A stretch of DNA of 64,000 nt from NCBI GenBank assembly GCA_050084985.1, contig JBITNC010000001.1, positions 203,980,001 through 204,044,000 of the forward strand. The letters run 5' to 3'. Source of the DNA: Nageia nagi (taxonomy: Eukaryota > Pinophyta). The notes beneath the pieces were generated by a model that was given only the letters and a program-made list of their open reading frames with translations, was not told where the DNA came from and made no database searches. Shown here one piece after another: positions 1-12,730 of this stretch; within the stretch, counting starts at the first letter, position 1; each line of letters opens with the position of its first letter. The translations under genes and the position numbers were made by a program.

Positions 1-2717
1 CCATGTCATTGATGATTTAGCTAGCAGGAAAATAGGAAAATATAAGACTCCAATCATTGATTTATGACTCAATATTTATGGTCCAAATATTCTCAATAGA
101 CAAAATATAAGAGAACTAAATGGATATGTCTCCAATTTATCTCTAATCAAATCCTATGTCAATCTAATTTGAATTCAATCAAAGATCAATCAAGTAGCAT
201 TCATTTTTCATATTGAAATTTGTATAGATTATAGATTTATTATTTGGAATATCTTAGAAATCTATTTAAGCAAGTATACATCTTCATTTTGAGGCTAGAA
301 ATTGATACAAACATTGAACTTCAAAATGGTTGATTCCTAAATCCTGGAAGTGATGAATTTATGAGCTTCTACATCTAGTAATCTCCTACAAGAATTTGAA
401 AAAAGTGATTGGAAGCTATTGGTCTTGGGACAAGCTAGGAATCAATAATTCCAATATATTTTCCTCCTATAAAACTAGAGACACACCCACCATGATTCTC
501 AATATTATTTACATGCTCTATTTCTACACTAGGCTTATCTTATCTCATGATGTATAATGACTTTTGAATCTTTTCCTTTGTGATTGCAGGTTGCAAAATG
601 GATAGAATATTTGTGTTTTGATAATAAAATGCCCACACATTTGGGAAACACCCCCATATTTCAAAAAAGACTAGGGTCATCATGTTTGGATAGAAAATAT
701 AGTTTGGGCTCATCTCAAGATTTGGTTAGCTGCATCAGGTACCATCATCAAAATATGGCATTATTAGGTAATATTTGGTGTTTCTTAACACCCCCTTGAT
801 CTAGTCATGCTATGATCATTTGAGCTTATTAATTTAAAATGATGGCTTGAAGAATCCTCCTTAAGGATTTTAATCAAGTTTGTTTATGTAGTTTGTGCTT
901 ATAGGATCTAGTCTAACCTACACACACTAGTTAAATGTTTAGGTTTAAGTGATCCTAAAAAGGGTCACTTTTTTTGGAAATAGGTACATTGATACATACA
1001 TTATATAATCATATACATTAAAATTATACACATCCATAAACCACAAGCATCCATCAGATATAGAATCATCCTCATTATGTTAGATCATATCCCTATACTT
1101 AGAGAGAATTCCCACCCTCATCACCTTCCTTTCTTAAACCTTATAAGTACTCATCTACATCATTTACCCTAATATCTAAAGAACTCTAAAAAGCATAGAG
1201 ATAGTTTGAGATAGTCATTTAATAAATAAGGTTTCCCATTACCTATTAATAGATGGAGTCTCACTCATATGGGATGTTAATGGTACCTATGAGTTTCTTT
1301 AGGAGACTAATGGGGTCCATGAGCATGATAATGTAGGCTCCATAATATCAATGCTAATCTCTATAATATACCATCAATATAACTTGACCCTTATATCCTC
1401 CTCCTCATAGGCATTTAGTACCTCTTGCATCCTTTTCTCTAAAGTATTACCTTGTGGGTTCCCTAGGATGCTTCTCTTGTATGTTTTAGCCTTTAACTTT
1501 AGTTGAATCCTCCCTTGAGTCTACCCTAAAGAGAATATCTTTCTCCCATCATAGATTATAGTGCCTCTTGAGCATTATCTTGATCCTATGGTTGGTGGGC
1601 TAATAAGTCCCAAATAAAATTTCACTCTCCCTATAGTTTATCTCTCTCATACATATTTTCCATCACATGCCTCAATTTTTCAAATCACTCAATATCATAT
1701 CTTCCACCACCATCCCTGAGTACTAAAATTGGTTGTAGTAGTATCTTCCCCTAAAAACTTTGGTGACTCTATCCCCACCTAGACACCTACCTCTTATATC
1801 TTCTCAATCATATCACCTATCTTTGTTGATATATCCTCTACTCTTATATCCTAGGTAACACCCTTATCATCCTCATTAATAAGATCGATATCCATGTTAT
1901 GTATGAATACATCCTACAACCACACTCGCTAAGCTACATACCATGCTACATACACCTTATTCACTCTTGTACCATCTCCTTCTAAGGCAATACCATTGGA
2001 TCTACTAGCTCATCAAGATCAACATATTGGTATTAAGGCCTATTTCCCTATAAATATACTTATTAATAGAGCTAGGGATGTAGGTGTATATCCTATCTCC
2101 TCCCAAAATATTACTACATATACTCATATTTGAATATCTTTATATCTATCTCACACTTTTCTTGAATATCTTGGGGGAATATCATATGTACTAATTGTAT
2201 ATCATCCTCTTCCCTTTTTATCCATCCTTGCCAAGGTTACTAAATGATGTTTATAATATGTAAGTTATCCTACAAGTCATGATACTAAGTTTAACCATCC
2301 TAATACTATTATCTCTTATGGTACTTGGTGTCTCTTAACGATTATCATACGTATGATAACTCTCATCCTACTATCTGATGACCATCCTTATTAAAACCAT
2401 TCATATGTATTATCGATTATAATTTGTGGGGCTTAATGATAGGTTTTTGCTCCCATTGCTAGATATAAACTAGGATGGAGATGCTGAAATCCCCTTGTTA
2501 TCATTACAAATCAACTAACTCCCTATAGATATGGGCTAATAATGTTGGCCCTTAAGAAACCACTGCATCTTTGTTAACAATATAGGGCACCACCCTAAGC
2601 ATATTTCATTAAAATTATGGACTTGATGAGTCTAGTAAAATCCAACTAGAGATAAAAATCATCATAAGAGTCTCACATATTCCTAACACATAAGCCTTAT
2701 AGAGTGGCTCATAGTGA
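1..2717. other. AT-rich region, no supported gene
   Basis: No frame longer than about 75 codons opens here and none matches a family I recognise. The 71-codon frame at 584-799 opens with TTG and has no recognisable motif, so I do not call it. The complement of 1381-1620 reads coherently for about 75 codons (Lys/Glu rich, two internal stops), so it may be a decayed coding scrap, but I cannot name a family. The last bases, 2718-2722, belong to the target duplication of the following copia element. Confidence 0.6.
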
Positions 2718-2722
2718 TAATA
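2718..2722. repeat. Target site duplication, left (TAATA)
   Basis: TAATA directly before the 5' LTR, repeated exactly at 5691-5695 after the 3' LTR. It marks the insertion point of the copia element. Confidence 0.9.
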
Positions 2723-3199
2723 TGTTGTGTGTGGAGCATGATTGTTCAGAGTTGTTTATTTTCCGGATGTATATCCCAGGAAGCTAAAAACGTTTGAAAA
2801 ATTACCTTGTAAAAGTAAAGTAATTTCTAGTCAATCTGGGCCGTTTATTAGGCAAATAATCTGATGGTTGAACTTATGTTTGGTTTAGGGATTTTTTCCC
2901 TAGATAAAAACCCCTCTTTTTGCATGAGGGCATTGTAACAGACGTGATTCGGTGAGTGAGAAATAGAAATGTGAGACTGTGAGAGAAAATAGAGGATATT
3001 ACAGCAGATCTGCTGTAGGTTGTATCTATTCACTTTGCTGGATAATAAAAAAGGAAGGACTGGCTGTTTGGTGTGGACGTAGCCCAAACTGGGTGAACCA
3101 CGTATATCTGTGTCTCTCTTATTTATGCATTTTCTGTGCTTATATTTCTAAAACATTTTTTATGTTCTATTGCTCTGTAATAATTATAATTTCCTAACA
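2723..3199 (+). repeat. 5' LTR of copia element
   Basis: 477 bp, starting TGTTGTGTGTGG and ending CCTAACA. It matches 5212-5690 at all but 10 substitutions and a 2-bp gap. Open frames inside it (2848-3087 minus, 2979-3197 plus) recur in the other LTR and are not genes. An A-rich TATA-like stretch lies near 2902. Confidence 0.95.
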
Positions 3200-3201
3200 A
3201 C

Positions 3202-3213
3202 TGGTATCAGAGC
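3202..3213 (+). promoter_or_regulatory. Primer binding site (initiator Met-tRNA)
   Basis: TGGTATCAGAGC, complementary to the 3' end of plant initiator Met-tRNA. It lies two bases after the 5' LTR, the normal minus-strand priming site of plant copia elements. Confidence 0.92.
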
Positions 3214-3265
3214 CAAAGGTCTATTTGGCTGATAAACTCGCAGGAAAGAAGGATTCCTCATTCAA

Positions 3266-3772
3266 GTGGGAGCAATGGTAGAAGATGGTAAGTTTAGGGT
3301 CGAGAAATTTAATGGCCAAAATTTCTCACTATGGAAGATGCAGATGGAAGATTATCTATATCAAAAAGATCTATACCTACCATTGGGTGGAAAAACAAAG
3401 AAGCCGACAGATATGATAGATGAAGAGTGGAACCTTCTTGATAGAAAGGCACTCGGAGCAATATGGTTGAGCCTCGCTGCATCAGTTGCCTTTAACATTT
3501 CGAAGGAAACAACGACAGAGGGTTTGTTTCAGATGTTGTCGAAACTATATGAAAAACCCTTGGCCTCAAATAATGTATTTCTTATAAAACAGCAGAATGG
3601 AAACCAATGGCTACTAAAGGAGGTAAGGCATGTTCTAGATCTAAGGAAAAATCTGATTTCAATAGGGCAGTTAGGTAGTGAAGGTTGTGTGACAACTTTC
3701 ACAGATAAAGCTTGGAAGGTCACCAAAGGAGCCCTGGTAATAGCAAGAGGTATAAAGCTAGACTTGTGGTGA
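3266..3772 (+). pseudogene. Truncated copia Gag fused to pre-integrase segment
   Basis: A 168-codon frame. Residues 1 to about 110 match the copia Gag N-terminus: 'VEKFNGQNFSLWKMQM' is the usual FxGxNFxxWKxxM signature, followed by the Gag helical region. At about 3590-3605 the frame jumps to a segment resembling the end of protease/start of pre-integrase ('VRHVLDLRKNLISIGQL'), so the Gag zinc knuckle and the protease active site are deleted. The frame then ends in TGG TGA at 3767-3772, because a second deletion joins it out of frame to RT near 3746. The likely start is the second Met (3275), after the leader. It could still bind Gag partners, but it lacks RNA packaging and processing parts. 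Confidence 0.85.
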
Positions 3773-5115
3773 AGGGGTTTGCATAGAAGAAAGGTATTGA
3801 TTTTAATGAAATATTTTCTCCTATTGTTAAAATGACTTCAATCAGAACTATTTTAAGTCTTGTAGCAGCTGAAGATTTGCATCTTGAGCAGTTAGATGTA
3901 AAGGCAGCCTTTCTCCATGGGGATTTGGAGGAAGAGTTATATATGCAACAGCCACAAGGATATGAGGTGAAAGGGAAGGAGAAACTTGTGTGCAGGTTGA
4001 AGAAGAGCTTGTATGGCTTAAAACAGGCTCCAAGGCAATGGTATCTAAAATTTGATAGGTTTATGTCTGAACAAGGTTATACTAGATGCCACTCTGATCA
4101 TTGTGTTTATTTGAAAAAGCAAAATGATGGCAGCTATATTATATTGTTATTGTATGTAGATGACATGCTTGTTGCAGGGTCTAACATGCAGGAAATAAAT
4201 GTGCTCAAAAGAAAATTGGCAAATTCATTTGCAATGAAGGATTTGGGAGCTGTAAAACAAATCCTTGGTATGAGAATCACTAGAGATAGGAAAAATCATA
4301 AATTGACATTGTCTCAGAATGAGTACATACAAAAGGTATTGAAAAGATTTAATATGCACAATGCAAAACCAGTTAGTATACCTTTTGCTAGCCATTTCAA
4401 ACTTAGTAAGGAAATGTGCCCAAAGACCCAAGAAGACATGGATTATATGTCTAAAGTTCCATATGCATCAGCAGTTGGAAGCTTAATGTATGCAATGGTC
4501 TGCACAAGGCCTGATATTGCACATGCAGTGGGAGTTGTAAGTAGGTACATGAACAATCCAGGAAAGGAACATTGGATGGCAGTGAAATGGATTCTCAGAT
4601 ATTTGAAAGGTACCACAAATCAAGCATTATGTTTTGGTGGTTCAAACATTTCCCTACAGGGATATGTTGATGCAGATATGGCAAGTGATAGAGATAACAG
4701 GAGGAGCACTACAGGATATGTATTTACTATTGGTGGAACAGCTATCAGTTGGGTTTCAAAAATCCAAAGTGTTGTTGCACTTTCAACAATAGAAGTAGAG
4801 TATGTTACTGCTACAGAGGCTAGTAAAGAAATGATTTGGTTACAAAGGTTCATGGGTGAATTGGGTAAGGAGCATGATATGGGGATGCTATATAGTGATA
4901 GCCAAAGTGCCATTCATCTTGCAAAGAACTCAGCATTTCATTCTAGGACTAAACACATACAGCTTAAGTACCATTTCATACGATCAGTGTTGGAAGATGG
5001 AGAATTAAAGCTGAAAAAGATACATACTAGCCAGAATCCTACAGATATGCTAACAAAAGTTGTAACTAGGGAGAAACTGAGAATATGCTCAGTTTCAATT
5101 GGTCTTCAAGGATGA
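3749..5115 (+). pseudogene. Copia reverse transcriptase-RNase H, largely intact
   Basis: Reads from 'YKARLVVKGFA', the usual start of the copia RT domain. One stop (TAG, 3784-3786) replaces the Gln expected there; the frame is then open for 427 codons to TGA at 5113-5115. RT motif A 'LDVKAAFLHGDL' and the catalytic 'YVDDMLVAG' are intact. RNase H shows its acidic residues in order: 'VDADMASDRDNRRST', 'STIEVEYV', 'LYSDSQSAIHLAKN' and 'NPTDMLTK'. It ends shortly before the polypurine tract, as in full-length copia elements. Integrase is deleted upstream. The active-site residues are complete, so the stop and the missing start are the only visible defects. Confidence 0.9.
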
Positions 5116-5197
5116 CGATGAAGATGAGAAATAGCCAGGTCCAAAGAGGAGTCATTGTCCAGCAAAAGAAGTAGCGGTGGAGTTGCTACAATCATTC

Positions 5198-5211
5198 TCC
5201 AAGTGGGAGAT
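5198..5211 (+). promoter_or_regulatory. Polypurine tract
   Basis: CCAAGTGGGAGAT immediately before the 3' LTR TG. It is the plus-strand priming site of the copia element. Confidence 0.8.
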
Positions 5212-5690
5212 TGTTGTGTGTGGAGTATGATTATTCAAAGTTGTTTATTTTAGCCGGATGTATATCCCAGGAAGCTAAAAACGTTTGAAAAATTACCTTG
5301 TAAAAGTAAAGTAATTTCTAGTCAATCTGGGCCATTTATTAGGCAAATAATCTGATGGTTGAACTTATGTTTGGTTTAGGGATTTTTTCCCTAGATAAAA
5401 ACCCCTCTTTTTGCATGAGGGCATTGTAACAGATGTGATTTGGTGAGTGAGAAATAGAAATGTGAGACTGTGAGAGAAAACAGAGGATATTACAGCGGAT
5501 CTGCTGTAGGTTGTATCTATTCACTTTGCTGGATAATAAAAAAGGAAGGACTGGCTGTTTGGTGTGGACGTAGCCCAAACTGGGTGAACCACGTATATCT
5601 GTGTCTCTCTTGTTTATGCATTTTCTGTGCTTATATTTCTAAAACATTTTTTATGTTCTATTGCTCCGTAATAATTATAATTTCCTAACA
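5212..5690 (+). repeat. 3' LTR of copia element
   Basis: 479 bp, TG to CA, paired with 2723-3199. All ten substitutions against the 5' LTR are transitions. It is followed by the TAATA target duplication at 5691-5695. Confidence 0.95.
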
Positions 5691-5695
5691 TAATA

Positions 5696-8600
5696 TCCCC
5701 CTTAGTGGGGATGTAGAAGATGTAATAGAAATCCTCCAAGGTGATCATCATTTTTCTTATGAGGAAATGGAACATGAACCTATATATGTCCCATCACTCC
5801 CATAGGGTATATATATGCTTGATCATACATGAATCTTTTAAGGCTTGTAAAGCCCAAAATCCTACCTAATCTAACCATTCCTAGTCTTTTGATCTAGTTA
5901 TTTTCTCACCTTTGCCAAGATAGGGTTAAAATTATGCAATAGCTAAATATGCATAAGTTTGAGTTCCATCTTGAATATTTTTATATTTCTTAAATATTTA
6001 AAATAAAATCTATCCTATTTAGTACCTTTAATCGTGATATATCTAGTTCAAATAAAAAATCTCTTATATCATTTACCATGTTGGCATCAAATTAATTATG
6101 TCATTATCAATTGTAAATCAAATAGGGATCAACTATATCAACTTATAGCTCAAAATTAAATCAATACCACATCCAAATAATTGTTTATTCCAAATTTAGT
6201 AGTATCTTAGGTTTCTAAACTTAACTCAATCAAGTTAATTATTTTTAATATTTTAACATGCCATCTACATTAGTATCATTAAGTATGATAACTTCAAATA
6301 TTAAATTAGAATTTTTAATCTTACTTATTTTATTTTATAATAACCAATCAATATATAGAAGGATGACCAACAAAAATGATCAATCCCTAGATGATTTAAT
6401 ATCCTTATCAATATATTTACTATCCTAATCAATTTGATGATTATCAATCCCTAAAACAAGATTGATCCTCATTACACCAAATCTACAAAGATGAGGGTAA
6501 AAGCATAAAACCCATACCCTTAAATATTACAATAGCTAAAATCTACCATTATAAGAAATAAAGATCAATTTTTATCTATTTAAAATATGTTATTTATCAT
6601 TTTAGATATTTTTAATGGATTAAATAATCATTTTATCTATCAAAATCACTAGGGTTTAAATTTCCTACATAGTGAACCTAGGATTTTGGATTTTGAATGT
6701 ACTCATATTATTCATCAAGTTTATACTCTAGTATATAATTTTTATCCATATATTTTTATCATAATTTAGCCTATTTATATACCTCATAAATAATTAATAA
6801 AGTTTAACTCCTACCTTCTTCATGAGCCACTCATACAACCATGTTGGTTCTAAATCATGATTGAATCTCATTCAATATTAATCTTAGATAGAAAACAATA
6901 ATAAATCATTAAAAAATTTCAAATCCTCAATAGATTAGGTAAATAACAATGAAAAGTGGAAACTTATTTATTTCACTGTTTATTTTAACTTTTTGCCTCT
7001 ATGGATTGGCCTACAAACTAGTGATTGGTTAGCCAATTAGATTTAAAACCTAAGCATCTTATTGCTCAGTACTAGTCAATATTGTTAGTACCAATTAGGG
7101 TATTTATAGTAAAAATAAAACTCCTTTTTTATGCAAATTATCCATATTAAAATTTATCAAACAATAAAATATCACAATCATCATTTTTATCATTTATCAT
7201 CCTACCATTTGAGGGGGAGAAAAATTATTATCATTTATCAAAATTTCAAAATAGTTAAAAAGTTCCTTTTATTTCTTAACATGATCAAACTTGTCACTTA
7301 TAAATCAAAATCATAATCATGATCAACAAATCACATGGTTCTTAAGTGTCACAAGCTTGCCTATTTATATTTTAAACACTTGGTATGATTGGGAGCCTAT
7401 AATCAAAAGATCAAAAATCATTGTAAAAAAATAATTTACAAGTAACATAATTTTACATACTTATAGTAATATATTTAATATCCTTACATGCCTATGAATA
7501 AAATATTCAATGATCATATCATTATCCCTCAACTATTATGGCAAAGTAGAATCATTTACTTTTTATTACCCTCCTACTATTGGGGTAAAGCATAGCCATT
7601 TAAAGTTTATAAAAAAGTTATTATTTTATTATTGTTATTACCTATCACCTATTAGGGCAAAGAAAAAAAATACTTTCTTTAATGTACTTATTTTATCCAT
7701 TAAAAATTATTTTTCATTAATCATAACCCTTCAACTTCTAGGAAAAAGTAAAATTATTTGATTTTATCAACCTTCTGCTTTTGGAGCAAAGAAAATTCAT
7801 TTGCTTTATATACATAGTTTAGATTGATATCATATTATTTTATTTATCTTAATATTATTATTTTTAGTATTCAGCATTTAAAAATATAGTCAAACAATTA
7901 ATATACTCTAAACTTAGAAGAAAATTAAGAAATAAGATAATACAAACAAGAGAAGATAAAGGACTAATGTGGTTCACTTTATGTGATCTACATCCATGGA
8001 GAATATTCAATCCCTTAAATTAATAAATATAAGTGAACAAAAGGAAATTACAAAGAACCAAACCATTGTACTTTCCTCTTTGGTTTACAAAAATTTCTTC
8101 TCACTACAACAATCTCTCTTAATAAGGATTCATTCACCTCTAAACCTTCTCACCATGCAAATAACACTCTATTCCCATTACAATACTATTTCATGAATAG
8201 TATGATAAAGTACACATCCATATATAGATCCATATATTATGTTTTTCTACTCCTTATTGGATTTATTTTACAACCAATAAATTCACCACAGAATGTAACA
8301 TCTAAATTTAAGAATAGAAAAGGTAAAATAACAAGTTCCATATCTAAAATTAGAGTGCATTCATCTTTGATTCATGATTGGAAACTATCAAACCAATTGG
8401 TTTGTTAGATTAGTCACCACTAGGCCTACTACACTAATTATATGAATGATCTTATTGATTTTCCCCTATCTATTGATTAGTTTTGATCGATCCTCTTCCT
8501 ATCGATTGGTTCTATATATTATTCCTATGCATGTTGATTATAACATAGAGAGAAATTTTCTTCCTTGTCCAAATTAATCAAGATCCATTCCTAATAATAT

Positions 8601-10560
8601 CTCACTTGGAGACTTATTCCATTACAACATCCTACAATACTATACTGAAATATTATCTTCTTAGTATTTTATTCCTTAAGATCAACCAAAATTAGGAGAA
8701 CCCCTAATTACTCCTTTATAGCTATAGATGATAAAATACAACCCTAAATTGTAGTAAAATATGAAGCAATTATATATAATTTAATTAATGAAAAAAGCAA
8801 CTTATTTACCTGTGATCATTGAGTGACTACTAGAAATAACTCAAGATAATAGTAATAATAAAATTAAAGTAGAAATATGATAATAGCATTCCCTAACCTA
8901 TTAGATAATGGATAATATATTCATACCTATTACTTACCTAGATGACAAAGATGTACTTGAGAAGAAGTAAATGAATATAATAACTTAGGTATTAGGTATT
9001 AAGATAATATCCTTCCTATATCTAAGCACTAGCACTAGTCAAAACATTGGTGTTAGGGATCCTAAAGATATAAGTTATATACTTTGGCACAAATATGTTT
9101 ATGAGAGATATGCATAGTGTATAATCTAAAAATTACTTTTATTTATAATTAATAAATCATATTTTAAATTATTTATGCTATATATTATTTAAATCATGAA
9201 AATATCTATAATATCAATGCTGATGTGCTAATTAAATGCTAAACATGTGCTAATCAATGCTAATATTTCTTAATCATATTTATATCTAGAATTATCTTGA
9301 TAATATCATTAACATTACATGTTATTCTATAACTATATTGAAATAATTAATTATTATTCTAAAGTAATCTCTTACCCTCTTTTTTGCACTTATAGGTATA
9401 AAAGGAGGTACACAATATAATAACCCTTATCAGATCTCTTTGATAAGTTGTTATCCATACATTGATCATACTACACTTATGGTGTCTCTAGACACCACCT
9501 ATTTGAGGATCTATTATATTTGAGCTTATACTATATGCTACACTTTATGCATGATCTACTTATATAGGTTTTAAGGTGTTGACATCATGAGGTTTGTATG
9601 CCACCCATACCATGATTATTGATGATCTATAGCTACAAATAAAAGAGGTGATGAATCCTTATTCACATATCGAACATCATCATAAAGTTCATCCCTAATT
9701 CAATCCATTCCTTCATGTTCCCTTTCTATACCTTGAGGATTTCCTTATCATAATCAAGCACACACATTCTTGGTTTTATTCAAACATCCTAGATAAGTTA
9801 TTTGTACCATATATTATAGATTTATGTTTATTATATTTATTACAATAAATCATAACTTAGAGTCTACATATTGGTGAATATCGATTGATTCTACAAACCT
9901 TAGAAATTTTATTTTAGGGAATCAATTTTTATGAGGAGTATTGCATTAGAAACCCTAGGTTTTATTTTATTTTTGGTTGAATTAAATTTTCCCAAATTTA
10001 GAAAATTTTAATGCTTTGATAAAAATTCTAGAAAAATTTTACTGTAGAAAAACCTAGATTTTGGAGGTCATTTTCTTAATGAGATCTAGCATTAGAAAAA
10101 TTTGTACAAACCATAGATAAATATAATTGGAAAATTTTTATTTTCTAAGTCTAGATTTGCATATTTTGATCAATTTTGAGAATATTTGTGTAGAAAATAT
10201 CACATTGAAAAATCATAAATTTAAAATTTTTTATGTAACTATTTGGTGATTTATTTTAAAAACTTGCCAAAACCATAGGTCATCAAAGGAGGTAACTTTT
10301 TGAAGTTAATTTAGGTTTATTCCATGCATTTTTACCAAGCATTGTAGAGATTTTCATTTTTTTTTTTTAATTTTTATTTAATTTTTATAAAATATTAAAT
10401 TTTGAAGGTTGTTTTCTTGAATTTCAAAAGTTCTAGCATCATAAAACTTGTCCCACATCATATACATGCTAGCAAATTATTTTTAATTTTACATAGTATA
10501 AAAGTGTTTATTTTATCATATTTTTTAAGGTTTTGTGTAAATCTCTAGATCTTGCATTTT
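5696..10560. other. AT-rich region without genes
   Basis: Short frames such as 7131-7316, 7510-7761, 7996-8196 and 8193-8408 are rich in Ile, Asn, Lys and Tyr, as random AT-rich sequence would be, and show no motif. The only structure I see is the weak tandem repeat at about 7500-7800 listed separately. Confidence 0.6.
7500..7800 (+). repeat. Degenerate ~43-bp tandem repeat
   Basis: A motif like 'CCTACTATTGGGGTAAAG' recurs with its AAAG ending near 7546, 7590, 7662, 7747 and 7791. Spacings are 44, 72, 85 and 44 bp, roughly one or two units of about 43 bp. A further relative ends near 7219. Units are poorly conserved, so the period is approximate. Confidence 0.45.
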
Positions 10561-10563
10561 AGC

Positions 10564-10880
10564 ATGGCTAATACAAGTGATTTTCTTGAATATTTGGACA
10601 TATTAAGTTATTTATTTGCACCTTCTCCTAAATAAGAAATTCCTAAAAAAGTGAATGTTATGAAAAATACCAATAGAAAATAATATTATGATGAAATTAG
10701 TTTACCAAATTAATGTTCAAATGTTGATGATATGCAAAATGATATGTCAATCATAGAAAATGAATAAAATGATGATAATAGTGATAGTGATGATGATGAT
10801 TATATAACTAAAATTGTTTATGATTTATATTTAAACCTTGAAACCAAGATCAACCTAAGAAAATTAAAGAGTAGATGTTA
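10564..10880 (+). pseudogene. Decayed acidic reading frame, unrecognised
   Basis: From an ATG at 10564 one frame reads coherently for about 105 codons ('MANTSDFLEYLDILSYLFAP...'), with an Asp/Ser-rich run near 10780-10800. It is broken by four TAA codons. All four could come from CAA, in line with the Gln-to-stop decay elsewhere in the window. I do not recognise the family. It precedes the tandem repeat and the chromodomain remnant on the same strand and could be the start of the same element's gag; that is inference. Confidence 0.35.
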
Positions 10881-11329
10881 ACCAATTCTTATTTGATATT
10901 AGGCATTTATATTAATATTTATTTAAAGAAAAGATATCATATATTTCTAAAGAAAGAACTAGATTCACTATTAAAAGATCCACATGCAAGAAAATATTGT
11001 ATGCAAACAATTAAGAAAGATGAAATACAAAAAAAAAATATAGTTTAAAACCTCAAACCAATACAAAAGGAACTCAAATATGTTGGATCTGGATGCTTGG
11101 AGTGAAACATTAGCAGTTTAGAGGGCCAAACCCTACCTATTGGTAATTTGCTAGGCTATCTTGAGCATATTTCTAGAATTTTATGGATATCAAGTAAATC
11201 ATTCATCTTGATATATGTGTATTTTCAAAAAATTTGTATTTTTCTATCAAGTTGATGTTTATTAGCTTGAATACGAGGTTTAAGAGATAAGAGGAGGTTT
11301 GTTTGGGCTAAAGCATCCTAGTATGAAGG

Positions 11330-11815
11330 TTGTTTTAGCATTTTGAGGCTATTTAGAACCAAATGTTGGTATTATGATCACATTTTAAACCAAATGTTGG
11401 TATTCTAGAGGCATTTTTTGAGATCCATTCTACATTTTGAGTTCACTTGAAGCTAAACATTGGTAATTTAAAGGTGTCTCTATGGTTTACTTCATATTTG
11501 AAGACCATATTGAGGAGCATGTTGATATACTAAAGCATTTTTGGAGACTAATTCTACATTATGAGGTCACCTTGAGACAAATGTTACCATATTGAGGGAA
11601 TTTTTGAAGTTTGATCTACATCATGAGATGAATATGGCATATTAAGATCAATTATAATTTTTTATCATTCTTAATTCATCCTAAGCCAAACATTGGGATT
11701 ATAGAAGAGTTTTTGGAACCTAACTACATTTTGGAGGTATCTAGAAGGAAATGTTGGCTTGCTAAGATCAAATATGAGTTGTGTCTACATCACAATGACA
11801 CCTACTTATTGATAA
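11330..11815 (+). repeat. Degenerate ~62-bp tandem repeat
   Basis: The core AAATGTTGG (or AAACATTGG) recurs at 11361, 11392, 11455, about 11579, 11688 and 11749. Most spacings are near 62 bp or twice that. Between cores a second block like 'GCATTTTTGGAGA' followed by 'CTACATTTTGAGGTCAC' also repeats (11411, 11535, 11597, 11707). About eight diverged units. It is non-coding in every frame. Confidence 0.65.
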
Positions 11816-12729
11816 TATTAGATTTTCATCATGGAGATTGTGAACTGATAGCTCATGCAAGGTCATTGAACATATTAGCCTAAGTTTTCTAAAATATTCA
11901 AAGTTAGGATCACTACAAAGAGGATATTAAGGTAAAGGAGAGTCAATTTTATACTATTGACTAGATTTCATAATGGTATCTAAACCATGTTAGCATAAGA
12001 AGGATACATGGGGATAATTTTGTTACTATGTTCATAATCTAATAGTTGGAAGTAATACATTAGGAGCATAGGAGACTTAATTTTCTATGAGACTATAAAA
12101 ATTTTACCATTTCAGGTTGGATGTATGAAGTCTTGGTCCATTCCCAAAAAAATTGAGTTAATTATACACTATTCTAGTTTGTGTATGAATGTTGAGCTTC
12201 AAGGAAGACACAAGTTGATTCAAAATCAATTTTGGGCCCATAATCCATAACCTTTAGTATTGATGAAACTATTCCATCATGAAATAAATTAAAATCTAGG
12301 TTTTAAGTAATTTTTATTATTTTTATGATAAATAAGAAAAAATATAAAAATATTTTATTCTAGAAGTTACAAGGAGTTTATTTTAATTTGACAAGCAAAG
12401 TAGGAGTGATAAGGTGATATTTACTTTGAATTTTGGAAACATATAAAGACACGATACCACCATATCCATTTGGGGAAAAGAAGCTAAACAAAAATTGAAA
12501 AAAGGTATTGGATTTATGCAATAATGTGATCATTGGTATGATGAAGGAACCCCCTAAGATAACACTAGTAACCATTAAAAATAGATGAATTACTGAAGAA
12601 ATATTAGAAGAGATTCAAAAAGTATAAGAAGGTACTAGCTTTTAGAATATCTTTGGATATCATAGGGTAAATGAATCTAATGAAATTATTTCCATGATAT
12701 TATAAGGTAAATGAGGTTATAAAACCCCA
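11816..12729. other. AT-rich spacer, no gene seen
   Basis: No coherent frame. The 65-codon minus frame at 12378-12575 has no recognisable motif. The sequence probably belongs to the same decayed element as its flanks, but nothing identifies it. Confidence 0.5.
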
Positions 12730-12730
12730 A

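Larger units (their letters stand above)
2723..5690 (+). mobile_element. Internally deleted Ty1/copia retrotransposon, complete ends
   Basis: A 2,968-bp element bounded by two direct LTRs (2723-3199, 5212-5690) that begin TG and end CA. A perfect 5-bp target duplication TAATA lies at 2718-2722 and 5691-5695. The primer binding site (3202-3213) and polypurine tract (5198-5211) are in place. The LTRs differ by 10 substitutions, all transitions, plus one 2-bp indel (about 2%), so it is the youngest element here. Inside, Gag is joined directly to the pre-integrase region and then to RT; the rest of Gag, the protease and the integrase core are missing. It could not move alone but could be mobilised in trans by an intact relative. 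The family assignment follows from the domain order and the RT/RNase H motifs. Confidence 0.95.

Noticed and set aside
584-799. 71-codon frame as a possible small gene
   Set aside because: Opens with TTG, no motif, no context, and within the range of chance.
1381-1620. Antisense coding trace
   Set aside because: Reads for about 75 codons with two stops but matches no family I know; noted in the region entry only.
2848-3197. Open frames inside the copia LTRs (also 5339-5688)
   Set aside because: They recur because the LTRs are duplicates, overlap on both strands and show no motif.
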